Positions 23,165-33,387 of a stretch of DNA of 39,520 nucleotides are shown here, piece by piece. Below the pieces are notes generated by a model that saw only the letters and a program-made list of their open reading frames with translations, made no database searches and was not told where the DNA came from. Each line of letters starts with the position of its first letter. The stretch's first letter is position 1. Where the stretch lies: the NCBI GenBank assembly GCA_026989935.1, contig JALSIN010000446.1, positions 1 through 39,520 of the forward strand, in the 5' to 3' direction. The translations under genes were made by a program, and so were the position numbers. The stretch is from Polyangiaceae bacterium. GTDB taxonomy: Bacteria; Myxococcota_A; Polyangia; Nannocystales; Nannocystaceae.

Positions 23165-25191
23165 CGCAGCCGACCCACACCGCGCTGTCGCGGGAGGAAC
23201 GACGCGCCTCGCTCGATCTCTACGGGCGCCTGGCCCTGGCGGTCGCCGGGGTGTGGAGCGCGACGTACGCCCTCGCCCTTGCCTGGGCGGAGGCGGCCAT
23301 CCTGGGGACCGCCCCTGCCGAACGGGCGAGTACCTGGGCCTGGGCGACTCCGGCGATCGTGACGTACGTGGGCCTGCTCGTCCAACTCGCCGTCTCGTGT
23401 CCCGTGTTGACGTGGCCCGAGCGCGCCTGGGCCACCGCCCGCCCCGGCCGCCTCCTGCCGAGGCTCGGGCTCGTGCTGGCCACACCCGCCCTGCCGGTGA
23501 TCGCTGCGCGCCTTCGCCGGGCGACGCGGCCCCCCGACATGACCTCCTACGTCCAACTCCTCGGGCTGCCACAACTCATCGTCATCCAGACGACCGCATG
23601 GGGAGGGCTGTCCCTGGCCGTCAGCGCCATTGGAATCGCGGCCCACTACGACTGGCCGGTCACGACCACGGTCCTCCTGCTCGCGCTGTGGCTTGCCGCC
23701 TTCGCCCCCTTCGTGGCGTTTGCCGGTGTCGCGGCCCGAAAGGCGGTGGTCGCCCGCGCCACGGCGTTTCCGGGCGCGATCACCCTCCACTCGGCGGGCG
23801 GCGCCCGCTTCGCCGTCCGATGGGCCGCTTCCGCCGCCTTGCTGGCGCAGGCCATCGTGCTGGTGCCGCTGCTGTCGGGCAAGCTCTGGATCGAGCAGTA
23901 TCGCATCGTACGCGCCGAACGACACGCGCGGTCCATCGCCGCCCAGGTCCAGCACTTCACCGCTTCGTCCGCCCACGCGGCACTCGGCGCCTTCCTGGCG
24001 CGGCACCCCGACGTCGCCGTCGCGCTTTCGACCGGGCGCGTCTACGGAGCCGTCGAACGGGTCGTCGAGGCCCGCGAGGGGCTCGTGGATCTCGACGACG
24101 ACGGCTGGCCGGACCGGGTGGTCGTCCCGATCCCCACGGGGCGGGTGATCGTGGACACGGGCCCACGCGACGTTGTCCCGGCCGCCACCTTCCTGCTGGC
24201 GCTGGTCGCCCTCGGGGGCGGTCTCATCCTGTCGATCGCCCGCTACGCGCGCATGCTCGACCGAGATCTCGCACACGCGCGGGCGTACGTGGACGCCCTG
24301 CTCGAAGACACGCCGCCCTCCCTGCCGGACGTGCGCGCCATCCGAACCTCGGACGTGCGCAGCCTGGTCGAAGCGGTCTCGCGCCTCGTGGACCGGACCA
24401 TCGAAACCAACATCGCCCGCTACGTCGCCACCGAGAAGACGCGCGAGGCCGAGCGGGTCAAGAGTCAATTCCTCGCCAACATGAGTCACGATCTGCGCTC
24501 GCCGCTCAACGCGGTCCTCGGTTTCTCCGAACTCTTGCTGACGGGGATCGACGGCGAACTGGACGAGGAAGACCGCGCGATGGTGGGCCAGATTCATGAA
24601 AGCGGTCGGCACCTGCTGTCGCAGATCGACGACATCCTCGACATGGCGAAGGTGGAGGCCGGACGGATGCACCTTTCACCCGAACCCACACCACCCGTGA
24701 CGCTGCTGTCCCGAGCGACGGCCGCCGTGCGCAAAGACCTGGGCGAGGCCGTCACACTCCGAACGCAGGCGGCGCCGGGCCTGCCGCCGGTCCACGTGGA
24801 CGGCTACCGGACCGCCCAGGCCATCGAGAACGTCCTGCGGTTCGCGGCCATCCATGCGGGCGACCGCCCCGTGGACGTGACCCTCCGGCCCCATGACCGC
24901 CCCGACGGGAGGTTCGTCCTCGTGCGGATCCACGCCGACACGCGCGCACTGTCCGCCGCCGACCTCGGACGTGCCCGCCGGGGGTTCTTGCGAATCCCGG
25001 GACAACCCGGTCTCGGCCTGGGGCTTCCCCTCGCCTCGGCGCTGCTCGACCTGCAGGGCGGCCGTTTGCGCGTCGAGGAAGGCCCGGACGGGGTCGTGTT
25101 CACCCTCGAGTTGCCGGCGCCGCACATGAGCCGAAAGCTCATCCTGGGCGAGACGCCCCCGGAGGGCCTCGACTTCGAGAACTCCCGTTGA
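23161..25191 (+). CDS. Sensor histidine kinase with degenerate ATPase domain
   Basis: The 676-residue protein has a GTG start overlapping the previous stop (GTGA). It has about five to six N-terminal membrane helices (23-190), a further helix at 224-243, an extracytoplasmic sensor segment (about 247-338, with DLDDDGWPDRVVVPIPTGRV), and a last helix at 340-360. HisKA is intact (QFLANMSHDLRSPLNAVLGFSELL, His443). The ATPase domain is eroded: the N box reads AIENVLRFAAIHAG without the second Asn and Lys, the G1 box DTGxG reads HADTRALS, and only GQPGLGLGLPLA resembles G2. It may be phosphorylated or controlled by the kinase before it rather than use ATP itself. That is inference. Confidence 0.88.
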   Translation: MTQPTHTALSREERRASLDLYGRLALAVAGVWSATYALALAWAEAAILGTAPAERASTWAWATPAIVTYVGLLVQLAVSCPVLTWPERAWATARPGRLLPRLGLVLATPALPVIAARLRRATRPPDMTSYVQLLGLPQLIVIQTTAWGGLSLAVSAIGIAAHYDWPVTTTVLLLALWLAAFAPFVAFAGVAARKAVVARATAFPGAITLHSAGGARFAVRWAASAALLAQAIVLVPLLSGKLWIEQYRIVRAERHARSIAAQVQHFTASSAHAALGAFLARHPDVAVALSTGRVYGAVERVVEAREGLVDLDDDGWPDRVVVPIPTGRVIVDTGPRDVVPAATFLLALVALGGGLILSIARYARMLDRDLAHARAYVDALLEDTPPSLPDVRAIRTSDVRSLVEAVSRLVDRTIETNIARYVATEKTREAERVKSQFLANMSHDLRSPLNAVLGFSELLLTGIDGELDEEDRAMVGQIHESGRHLLSQIDDILDMAKVEAGRMHLSPEPTPPVTLLSRATAAVRKDLGEAVTLRTQAAPGLPPVHVDGYRTAQAIENVLRFAAIHAGDRPVDVTLRPHDRPDGRFVLVRIHADTRALSAADLGRARRGFLRIPGQPGLGLGLPLASALLDLQGGRLRVEEGPDGVVFTLELPAPHMSRKLILGETPPEGLDFENSR

Positions 25192-25198
25192 CCGCGCC

Positions 25199-25213
25199 CC
25201 CTTGCCCCAAGGG
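25199..25213 (+). terminator. Hairpin after the second kinase gene
   Basis: cccttg-ccc-caaggg begins eight bases after the stop codon. No T run follows, so termination is uncertain. Confidence 0.3.
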
Positions 25214-25233
25214 CGACGGCGCTGTCCCCCATC

Positions 25234-25247
25234 GAAGGACGTCCTTC
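25234..25247. promoter_or_regulatory. Perfect 14-bp palindrome gaaggacgtccttc, possible operator
   Basis: Exact dyad symmetry with no spacer, 92 bases upstream of the VWA lipoprotein ATG, in the only intergenic stretch between the kinases and the lipoprotein gene. Confidence 0.45.
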
Positions 25248-25321
25248 ACCGTAGCGCAAAAGACGCACCGGCGAGTACGAAATCGCCCCCCTCGCCCCAG
25301 GCATGACCGGGCCGTCGGACA

Positions 25322-25330
25322 TGCTAGCAT
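25322..25330 (+). promoter_or_regulatory. Extended -10 element of the VWA lipoprotein gene
   Basis: TGCTAGCAT, ending nine bases before the ATG at 25340. The TAG is an in-frame stop, so the start cannot lie upstream. Confidence 0.6.
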
Positions 25331-25339
25331 CATGGGGCC

Positions 25340-26434
25340 ATGGTCTATCGTCGCGTCGAACCCTTCCGTTTTCCATCGTTGTTGCCTGTCATCGTTCGTG
25401 GCGCGTTGGGGACTCTGCTGGCGGTGGTGGGATGTGCGGACAGGGACGAAGGCGGCCGGCGCACGAACACGGGTGCCAGCAGCCTCACCACGGTCACCGC
25501 CGGTGCGACCGATACCGCCGGCGGAACGGGTGCCTCCTCAGCCGGCAGCGACGACGGGGGGGTCAAGCTCGATGTCGGAAACGGCATGGGCACCGGCAAC
25601 AACTCCGGAGACAACATGAGCGACGGCTGCAAGAAGGTGGACCTGTTGTTCGTCGTGGACAACTCCGGCTCCATGCTGGACGAACAGGTCAACCTCGTCG
25701 CCAGCGTGCCGGGGTTCGTCAACCAGATCCAGACGCAGCTCGCCGACACCGAAGGGTACCACGTGGGTGTCATCACCTCCGACGCCTACAGCTTCAACGA
25801 GCTCGGTTGCGGCATCGAAGGCGCCCTCGTGACCCGCACCGGCGGCGCGGACGCGAGCAACGCGGTGTGCACTCCGTTCGCCTCGGGCCTGCGGTTCATG
25901 ACCGAACAGGACGACCTGGCGACGAAGTTTCCGTGCGCGGCCCAGGTGGGCACGGAAGGTGACGGCAACGAGCGCCCGATGCAGACCATGATCGCGGCTC
26001 TGTCCGATGCCATGAACGCCCCCGGCGCCTGCAACGAGGGCTTCTTGCGCGACGACGCGCTGCTGGTCCTCGTCATCATCACGGACGAGGAGGACGACCA
26101 CGAGGTGGACGGCTGCCTGCAACAACCGCAGCCCGGGTCGGCCGGCGATCCGCCCCAGTGGTTCGACGCCGTGGTCGCCGCCAAGGACGGCATCGAGTCC
26201 AACATCGTCGTCTTGAGCCTCGTCGGCCCCAAGCCGCCGAACGCCTGTCCCGCCCTCGACAAGTGCGCCGGGGGCATCGACGGCGCCGAGCAGGCCACGC
26301 GCATCATCGAGTTCACGGAAATGTTCACGTACGGCTTCGTCGGGCAGGTCTGTGCGCCCACCTACGAGCCGTTCTTCCAGGAGGCCATCTCGATCATCGA
26401 GTCGGCCTGCGACGACTTCGTGCCACCGGGCTAG
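25340..26434 (+). CDS. VWA-domain surface lipoprotein
   Basis: The protein has 364 residues. A signal peptide (GALGTLLAVVGC) gives a lipobox Cys at 32, then a Ser/Thr/Gly linker to about 95. The von Willebrand A fold begins KKVDLLFVVDNSGSM at 98-112, the DxSxS metal-ion-dependent adhesion site, and includes LLVLVIITDEEDDHE and paired Cys throughout. It ends ACDDFVPPG, almost identical to the end of the partial gene at 38840-39520, so the two are paralogs. VWA proteins bind other proteins through the metal ion. Here it would be displayed on the outer surface or periplasm; the ligand is unknown. Followed after 28 bases by the agmatinase-like gene, which has its own -10-like element. Confidence 0.9.
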   Translation: MVYRRVEPFRFPSLLPVIVRGALGTLLAVVGCADRDEGGRRTNTGASSLTTVTAGATDTAGGTGASSAGSDDGGVKLDVGNGMGTGNNSGDNMSDGCKKVDLLFVVDNSGSMLDEQVNLVASVPGFVNQIQTQLADTEGYHVGVITSDAYSFNELGCGIEGALVTRTGGADASNAVCTPFASGLRFMTEQDDLATKFPCAAQVGTEGDGNERPMQTMIAALSDAMNAPGACNEGFLRDDALLVLVIITDEEDDHEVDGCLQQPQPGSAGDPPQWFDAVVAAKDGIESNIVVLSLVGPKPPNACPALDKCAGGIDGAEQATRIIEFTEMFTYGFVGQVCAPTYEPFFQEAISIIESACDDFVPPG

Positions 26435-26446
26435 ACACCCGATCCC

Positions 26447-26455
26447 TGCTACCCT
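26447..26455 (+). promoter_or_regulatory. Extended -10 element of the agmatinase-like gene
   Basis: TGCTACCCT ends seven bases before the ATG at 26463, in the 28-base gap after the lipoprotein gene. Confidence 0.5.
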
Positions 26456-26462
26456 GCGGGCC

Positions 26463-27434
26463 ATGACCGGCCCCGCCACAGGGCTGCGACCCGCCGAGCC
26501 GCCGTTTGTCGCGGCGTGCGGATCCACGGGCGCTGCCGCGGCGCGTGCGGTGATCCTGGGGATCCCATACGACGGCGCGACGAGCTATCGGGCAGGGGCG
26601 CGCGCCGCACCGGCCGCCATTCGCGCCGCCTCCCACAGCATCGAAAGCTACGCGCCGCCGTTCGGCGCGGACCTCGACGACGGGTCGGTGTTCGACGCGG
26701 GGGATCTGGCGGTCCCCGAGGACCTCGCCCCGGACGCGTTCGTGCCCTGGGCGACGAGCGCCCTGTCCGAGCTGGACCGCCGCCTGCCCGCAGTGCCCCG
26801 CCTCGTGCTCGGGGGCGACCACGGCGCCGCCCTGCCGGCCCTCCTCGCCGCCTGCGCCCGACACCCGGACCTGCGGATCCTCCACATCGACGCCCACGGG
26901 GACCTGCGCGCGTCCTACGACGGCACGCCGTACTCCCACGCCTGCGTGATGGCCCGGGTCCTCGAGGCCCTGGGGCCCGAGGGGATCGTGGCGACCTGGG
27001 GCATCCGCTCGGGCCCGCCCGAGGAGTTCACACGGGCCCGGACGGACCGACGGATCCTCGCCCTCGGGACGGATCCGGACGCAGGCCCGGCCCTGGCGGC
27101 ACGGTGGGCCTTCGGGGCCGCGCCCGTGTACGTCACGTTCGACCTGGACGGCCTCGACGTGGGGGAGCTACCGGGCACCGGCACGCCGGAGCCCGGCGGG
27201 CTGCCGCTGGCGGCCGTCGAGCGCGCGCTGTGCCGGCTCGCCCGCGGCCGCGCCCCAGTCGTCGGTGCGGACCTGACCGAGTTGTCGCCGCCCCTGGATC
27301 CATCGGGCCTGTCGGCGGTGACGGCAGCACGCGCCGCCCGGGCGTTGCTGTTCGCGCTGGGCGCCGGCACCCGGCCGGCGGGGACACGCGACGGTCAGGC
27401 CGACGCGCCGGCTTCTTCGAGCTTGCGCCGATAG
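26463..27434 (+). CDS. Agmatinase/ureohydrolase family protein
   Basis: The 323-residue protein has the binuclear manganese motifs of the arginase/agmatinase family: GGDHG (His120), HIDAHGDLR (Asp143, His145, Asp147), and TFDLDGLD (Asp227, Asp229), followed by GTGTPEPGG. The GTGTPEPGG motif is typical of agmatinases and related guanidino hydrolases, which release urea from agmatine or a similar substrate. DGLDVGELPGTG replaces the more usual DPxxAPGTG, so substrate specificity is open. Start ATG 26463 directly precedes the N-terminal extension. Its last 40 bases overlap the 3' end of the convergent fmt gene. Confidence 0.88.
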   Translation: MTGPATGLRPAEPPFVAACGSTGAAAARAVILGIPYDGATSYRAGARAAPAAIRAASHSIESYAPPFGADLDDGSVFDAGDLAVPEDLAPDAFVPWATSALSELDRRLPAVPRLVLGGDHGAALPALLAACARHPDLRILHIDAHGDLRASYDGTPYSHACVMARVLEALGPEGIVATWGIRSGPPEEFTRARTDRRILALGTDPDAGPALAARWAFGAAPVYVTFDLDGLDVGELPGTGTPEPGGLPLAAVERALCRLARGRAPVVGADLTELSPPLDPSGLSAVTAARAARALLFALGAGTRPAGTRDGQADAPASSSLRR

Positions 27435-28333
27435 CCCGCCCAAAACGCCGCCGCCGGCAGGACCTTGCGGCCCGCCGGCTGCACGCGGCCGAAGCCCACG
27501 CACGTGCCCTCGCCCGCGCGCACCATCCAGCGACCGCCGGCGAGTCCCACCACCGTGCCCGGCGGACCTGCGGTGGGGCACGCGACGACCTCGGCGTCGT
27601 ACAGCTTCAGGCGCAGCCCGCCGACCTCGGCGTGGGCGCCCGGCCACGGGGTCATGGCGCGCACCCGCCGGACCAGGCGGTCCGCCGGCTCGGCGAAGTC
27701 GAGCCGCCCCTCCCCCGCCTCGATGCGCGGCGCGTAGGTCGCCCTCGCCTCGTCCTGGGGGACCGCCGCAGGCAGGTCGGGAAAGCCTTGCAGCAGCGCC
27801 GCGATCCGCCGTGCGCCGAGCTCGGAAAGGCGCGCCCCGAGCTCGCCGGCGGTCTCCCGCGGGTCGATGGCGAGGCGGGCCTGGTCGAGGACCGGGCCGG
27901 TGTCGAGCCCCTCGTCCATCTGCATGATCGAGATCCCGGTCACCTCGTCCCCGGCGAGGATCGCCCGCTGGATCGGGGCCGCCCCGCGCCAGCGCGGCAG
28001 CAGCGAAAAGTGCACGTTGAGACACCCGCGCGTCGGCGCGGCCAGCACGTCCGGCGGAAGGATCCGCCCGTAGGCCGCCACCACGGCGAGATCCACCGCC
28101 AGACCGGCAATCCTCGCGGCGAGCCGGCCGTCCCGCACCTTGCGCGGCTGGTCCACCGGCACGCCGAGGGCCTCGGCCGCCACCTTCACCGCCGGCGGGC
28201 GCGTCTTGCGGCTCCGCCCCACGGGCCGGTCGGGTTGGGTGACGACCGCCACGAGGTCGGAGGCTCGGGCGACTGCCTCCAAGATCGGTACCACGAGGGC
28301 GGGGGTTCCCAGGAACACGGTGCGGGGTTTCAT
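27395..28333 (-). CDS. fmt: Methionyl-tRNA formyltransferase
   Basis: The 312-residue protein formylates the initiator Met-tRNA. It has the N-terminal Rossmann part (RTVFLGTPALVVPILEAV), VVAAYGRILPPDVL, the catalytic segment NVHFSLLPRWRGAAPIQRAI, and the MDEGLDTGPVL motif with the catalytic Asp. The C-terminal OB-like domain continues to the end. Length is typical. The ATG overlaps the stop of the receiver/DUF4388 gene by ATGA. The final 40 bases overlap the agmatinase-like gene on the other strand. No def gene, often its neighbour, is visible. Confidence 0.96.
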   Translation of the reverse strand: MKPRTVFLGTPALVVPILEAVARASDLVAVVTQPDRPVGRSRKTRPPAVKVAAEALGVPVDQPRKVRDGRLAARIAGLAVDLAVVAAYGRILPPDVLAAPTRGCLNVHFSLLPRWRGAAPIQRAILAGDEVTGISIMQMDEGLDTGPVLDQARLAIDPRETAGELGARLSELGARRIAALLQGFPDLPAAVPQDEARATYAPRIEAGEGRLDFAEPADRLVRRVRAMTPWPGAHAEVGGLRLKLYDAEVVACPTAGPPGTVVGLAGGRWMVRAGEGTCVGFGRVQPAGRKVLPAAAFWAGYRRKLEEAGASA

Positions 28334-30195
28334 GCGGGCTCCAGCTGCGAAAGGTACGCGGTGCGCAGGGCGTCGTCGGTCAGGATCGCCTCGGCCTGAT
28401 CCACGACGGTGCGGATCTCGTCGAGCGCCGCGCCCATGCGCGCCCGGACTTCGGGGTCGAGGCGATCCTGGGCGAACACCTCGCGCAAATCCGCGGCCGC
28501 GCGCCGCACCGCCTCGACGTCGGCCGTGCGCTCGACCCCCAGCACCTCGAACAAATCGCCCGCCCGGACGCGCTCGATCATGTCGAGGATCCGCGCCTCG
28601 TCCACGGCCTCGTCCGCGGCGCCCGCCTCCGGCACCGGCTCGGGCAACAGGTCGAGCCGGTCCTCGACGTGCAGCACGTAGACCAGCGGCCAAAACCGCA
28701 CGTTGCGATCCGCCCAGCGCTCCTCCAGGACCTCGAGGCGAACCCGCCCGTCGAGCGCCGCCACGAGCGCCACCTCGTCGTCCGTAAGGCCATAGGCGTC
28801 CTGCCATGCGCGGCGGTCGTAGTCTCCGGCCGGTGGGGGGCGCACCCGAGCCGCGAGCACCGGCCCCGTCGCGGCGCGCAGGGCCGCCCGCGGCACGAAG
28901 CGGTCGATCCCCTCCAACAGGAACCGCCCCGGCGGCAGGTCCAGTTCCACCGGCACGTCCGTCGCAGCGTCCGGATCGAGGGTGAAGGTCCCCGCCAGGC
29001 AACGCAGCACGCTGGCGGCCACGTCGCGCACGTGCTGTCGCAGCACGTCGGGCAGTTCGCCGGCCTTGAGGAACCCGGCCTCGACGAGCAGCGTCCCGGC
29101 GCGGCGCGGATCCTTGGCGACCAGTCGGCACGCCGCGTCGAACTGCCGCCTTGAGATCCGGCCGCGGGCGAGCAGGCCCGACAGCAACCGATCTTCCGGC
29201 GCGGTCCCCTGCGCCGAGAGCACCACCCCCTCCCGGAGCCACAGCGTCTTGCGCCCGACCGGCACCTCGAAGACGACCGTGCCCGAAAATCGGATCCGGT
29301 GGAGCTTCGACAGCAGCCGTGCCGGCTCGAGGTCGGCCAGGTCGCCCGTGCGGTCCACCGGCAAGGTCCCGAGCGCCCGCCGCACCGGCACGAAGGGGGG
29401 CGAGGCCGCCGTGGCGGAGGGCACGGGCGTTTCGGACACCTCACGCACACCGATGGCCGGCTGGGTCCGCGCGTCGTCGGACACGGGCGCGGTTCGCCCG
29501 GGCGGGACGACGAGCGGCGCCGGCGTCTCGGACGCCGGCCGCAACACGGCCGACAGGTCCGCGTCGAGCGCCCGGATCCCGCTGTCGGCGGGCCCCGGGT
29601 CATCCGCCCCCACGAAGGCGAGGTCGTCGTCCAGCGGCGTCTTGGGGGGCTTGGCCGCACCGCCGCGGGATCGGTCCACCCGCTCCAAGGTCCTGCGGAC
29701 CCGCCGCAGCGCCCCGTCCTCGCCCACCCCGGGCGGGTCCGCCGCCGGCGGCTCGTCCAGCACGACCGTCCGGTCCGGCGCCGCGTCCTCCGGCCGCCCG
29801 GCCGCACCGGTCGCCAGGTCCGCCGGCGCGGCGCCCCCCACAAGCTCGGCCAGCACGCCGCAAAGCTCTCCGCCCGCGTCGCTGCGCTCCACGAACTCGT
29901 CCGCCCCGAGGTCCAGCACACCTGCGAGATCCTCCACGTCGCGGCCCATCGAACCGACGAGCACCACCGGCACGGCCGCCCCGCGGCGACCACGGCGCAG
30001 GGCGGCCATGGCACGGGAGACGTCCTGCCCGTCCATCTCGATCACGATCGCGCTCGGGAGCACGGCCGCGGCCTCGACGGCACGCGCAAGATCCGAAAGG
30101 TCGCACGGGATCGGGTCGGCGCCGGCCTCCTTCGCAGCGCGCGCGAGACCGGCGAACGCCCCGTCCGAGGCGACGATGAGAACCGGCGGTCCCAA
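28330..30195 (-). CDS. Receiver-like/DUF4388 protein with DnaJ-like C-terminus
   Basis: The protein has 621 residues. Residues 1-125 resemble a response-regulator receiver (VLIVASDGAFAGLARAA, VPVVLVGS, LGADEFVERS). The acidic pocket and phosphoacceptor Asp (IVIEMDG) look altered, and the conserved Lys is not evident. A disordered Pro/Asp-rich linker runs to about 265. Residues about 275-400 fit DUF4388 (PATAN), a domain common in myxobacterial regulators (LSKLHRIRFSGTVVFEV, LLSGLLARGRISRRQF). The last 75 residues (DLFEVLGVERTADVEAVRRAAADL, ending LTDDALRTAYLSQLEP) read like a J-domain without HPD. The TTG start is forced: the TAG in the -10 element is an in-frame stop 15 bases upstream and no other start codon lies between. 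Role unknown, likely signalling. Confidence 0.82.
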   Translation of the reverse strand: MGPPVLIVASDGAFAGLARAAKEAGADPIPCDLSDLARAVEAAAVLPSAIVIEMDGQDVSRAMAALRRGRRGAAVPVVLVGSMGRDVEDLAGVLDLGADEFVERSDAGGELCGVLAELVGGAAPADLATGAAGRPEDAAPDRTVVLDEPPAADPPGVGEDGALRRVRRTLERVDRSRGGAAKPPKTPLDDDLAFVGADDPGPADSGIRALDADLSAVLRPASETPAPLVVPPGRTAPVSDDARTQPAIGVREVSETPVPSATAASPPFVPVRRALGTLPVDRTGDLADLEPARLLSKLHRIRFSGTVVFEVPVGRKTLWLREGVVLSAQGTAPEDRLLSGLLARGRISRRQFDAACRLVAKDPRRAGTLLVEAGFLKAGELPDVLRQHVRDVAASVLRCLAGTFTLDPDAATDVPVELDLPPGRFLLEGIDRFVPRAALRAATGPVLAARVRPPPAGDYDRRAWQDAYGLTDDEVALVAALDGRVRLEVLEERWADRNVRFWPLVYVLHVEDRLDLLPEPVPEAGAADEAVDEARILDMIERVRAGDLFEVLGVERTADVEAVRRAAADLREVFAQDRLDPEVRARMGAALDEIRTVVDQAEAILTDDALRTAYLSQLEPA

Positions 30196-30204
30196 GGCGC
30201 CGGC

Positions 30205-30213
30205 AGTCTAGCA
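30205..30213 (-). promoter_or_regulatory. Extended -10 element of the receiver/DUF4388 gene
   Basis: The minus strand reads TGCTAGACT, ending nine bases before TTG 30195; it sits in the 49-base gap after priA. Confidence 0.55.
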
Positions 30214-30244
30214 GTCCCGTCCCCCGCTTCCGCGCCGCACGCTC

Positions 30245-32706
<2,462 letters not shown>

Positions 32707-32710
<4 letters not shown>

Positions 32711-33303
32711 CGCCCCGGCCGCTGCTCCGCCCGCCGCTGGGCATGGGACTGGTAGAGGGCCTGCACGATGGCGCGCCGTTCCACGAACCGAGCGTAGGCC
32801 GAAAGCGCGGCGAGCCCCAGCCCGACCCCGACCGCACCGCGCACGCCCCACCCCTCGAAGAAGGCCGCGATCCCCGCCGGGCTCGCGGCCGCCGCCCGGG
32901 CGCAGGCCGCGGCCAGGGGCGCACCCACGGCCGCGGCGAGCGCCGTCCCGAGCGCCACACCGCCGGCCATCGCGAGGCTCGATCGCCGCACCCGCACGCC
33001 GGAAAACCGCGCACGCGCGGCCCGATCCACCGGGCGCACGCCGAGCGCCGCAAGCCCCGCCAGCACCACGAGGGCCACCGTCCCGGCGACCCCCACCATC
33101 GTCCCGAGCAGGTCAGCGAGCGCGGAAGACGAGCCGATGCGCCCGACCGACGCGATCGATGCCGGCAGGCGCGCGGCCCCCGACGCGACGACCGCCGCGA
33201 AGCCCAGCGCGGCCACCACCGGCCCGACGGACGGCCGGATCCCGGCCGCGTACGCGCGGCGGACCCGGGCCGCGGACGGGGGCAGCGGGCGATCGTCCGG
33301 CAC
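32707..33303 (-). CDS. Short FlhB/YscU-like membrane protein
   Basis: The protein has 198 residues. The N-terminal segment LPPSAARVRRAYAAGIRPSVGPVVAAL resembles the FlhB/YscU motif PTxxRLRxARxxGxVxxS that precedes the first helix. About four hydrophobic segments follow, then SAYARFVERRAIVQALYQSH, similar to the region before the cytoplasmic domain of this export-gate family. The NPTH autocleavage domain is absent, so it is a shortened relative and cannot switch export substrates the same way. No flagellar or type III secretion genes are near. The GTG at 33303 has TACAGT seven bases upstream. The assignment rests on weak motif similarity; it could be an unrelated membrane protein coupled to priA. 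Confidence 0.5.
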
Positions 33304-33310
33304 GCGCGAA

Positions 33311-33316
33311 ACTGTA
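33311..33316 (-). promoter_or_regulatory. -10-like element of the FlhB-like/priA operon
   Basis: TACAGT on the minus strand, ending seven bases before GTG 33303. It lacks the TG of the extended form. Confidence 0.45.
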
Positions 33317-33369
33317 GCGGTTCGACCGCCGCGCCCGCGAATTCCCCGGACGTTCACCCCGGCGCGCCG

Positions 33370-33378
33370 TGCTAGGCT
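33370..33378 (+). promoter_or_regulatory. Extended -10 element of the RCC1 lipoprotein gene
   Basis: TGCTAGGCT ends nine bases before GTG 33388; the TAG is in frame and blocks an upstream start. Confidence 0.6.
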
Positions 33379-33387
33379 CCGCGATCC

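Noticed and set aside
33311-33355. tRNA-like ggttcga word
   Set aside because: No acceptor, D-arm or anticodon stems can be formed around it.
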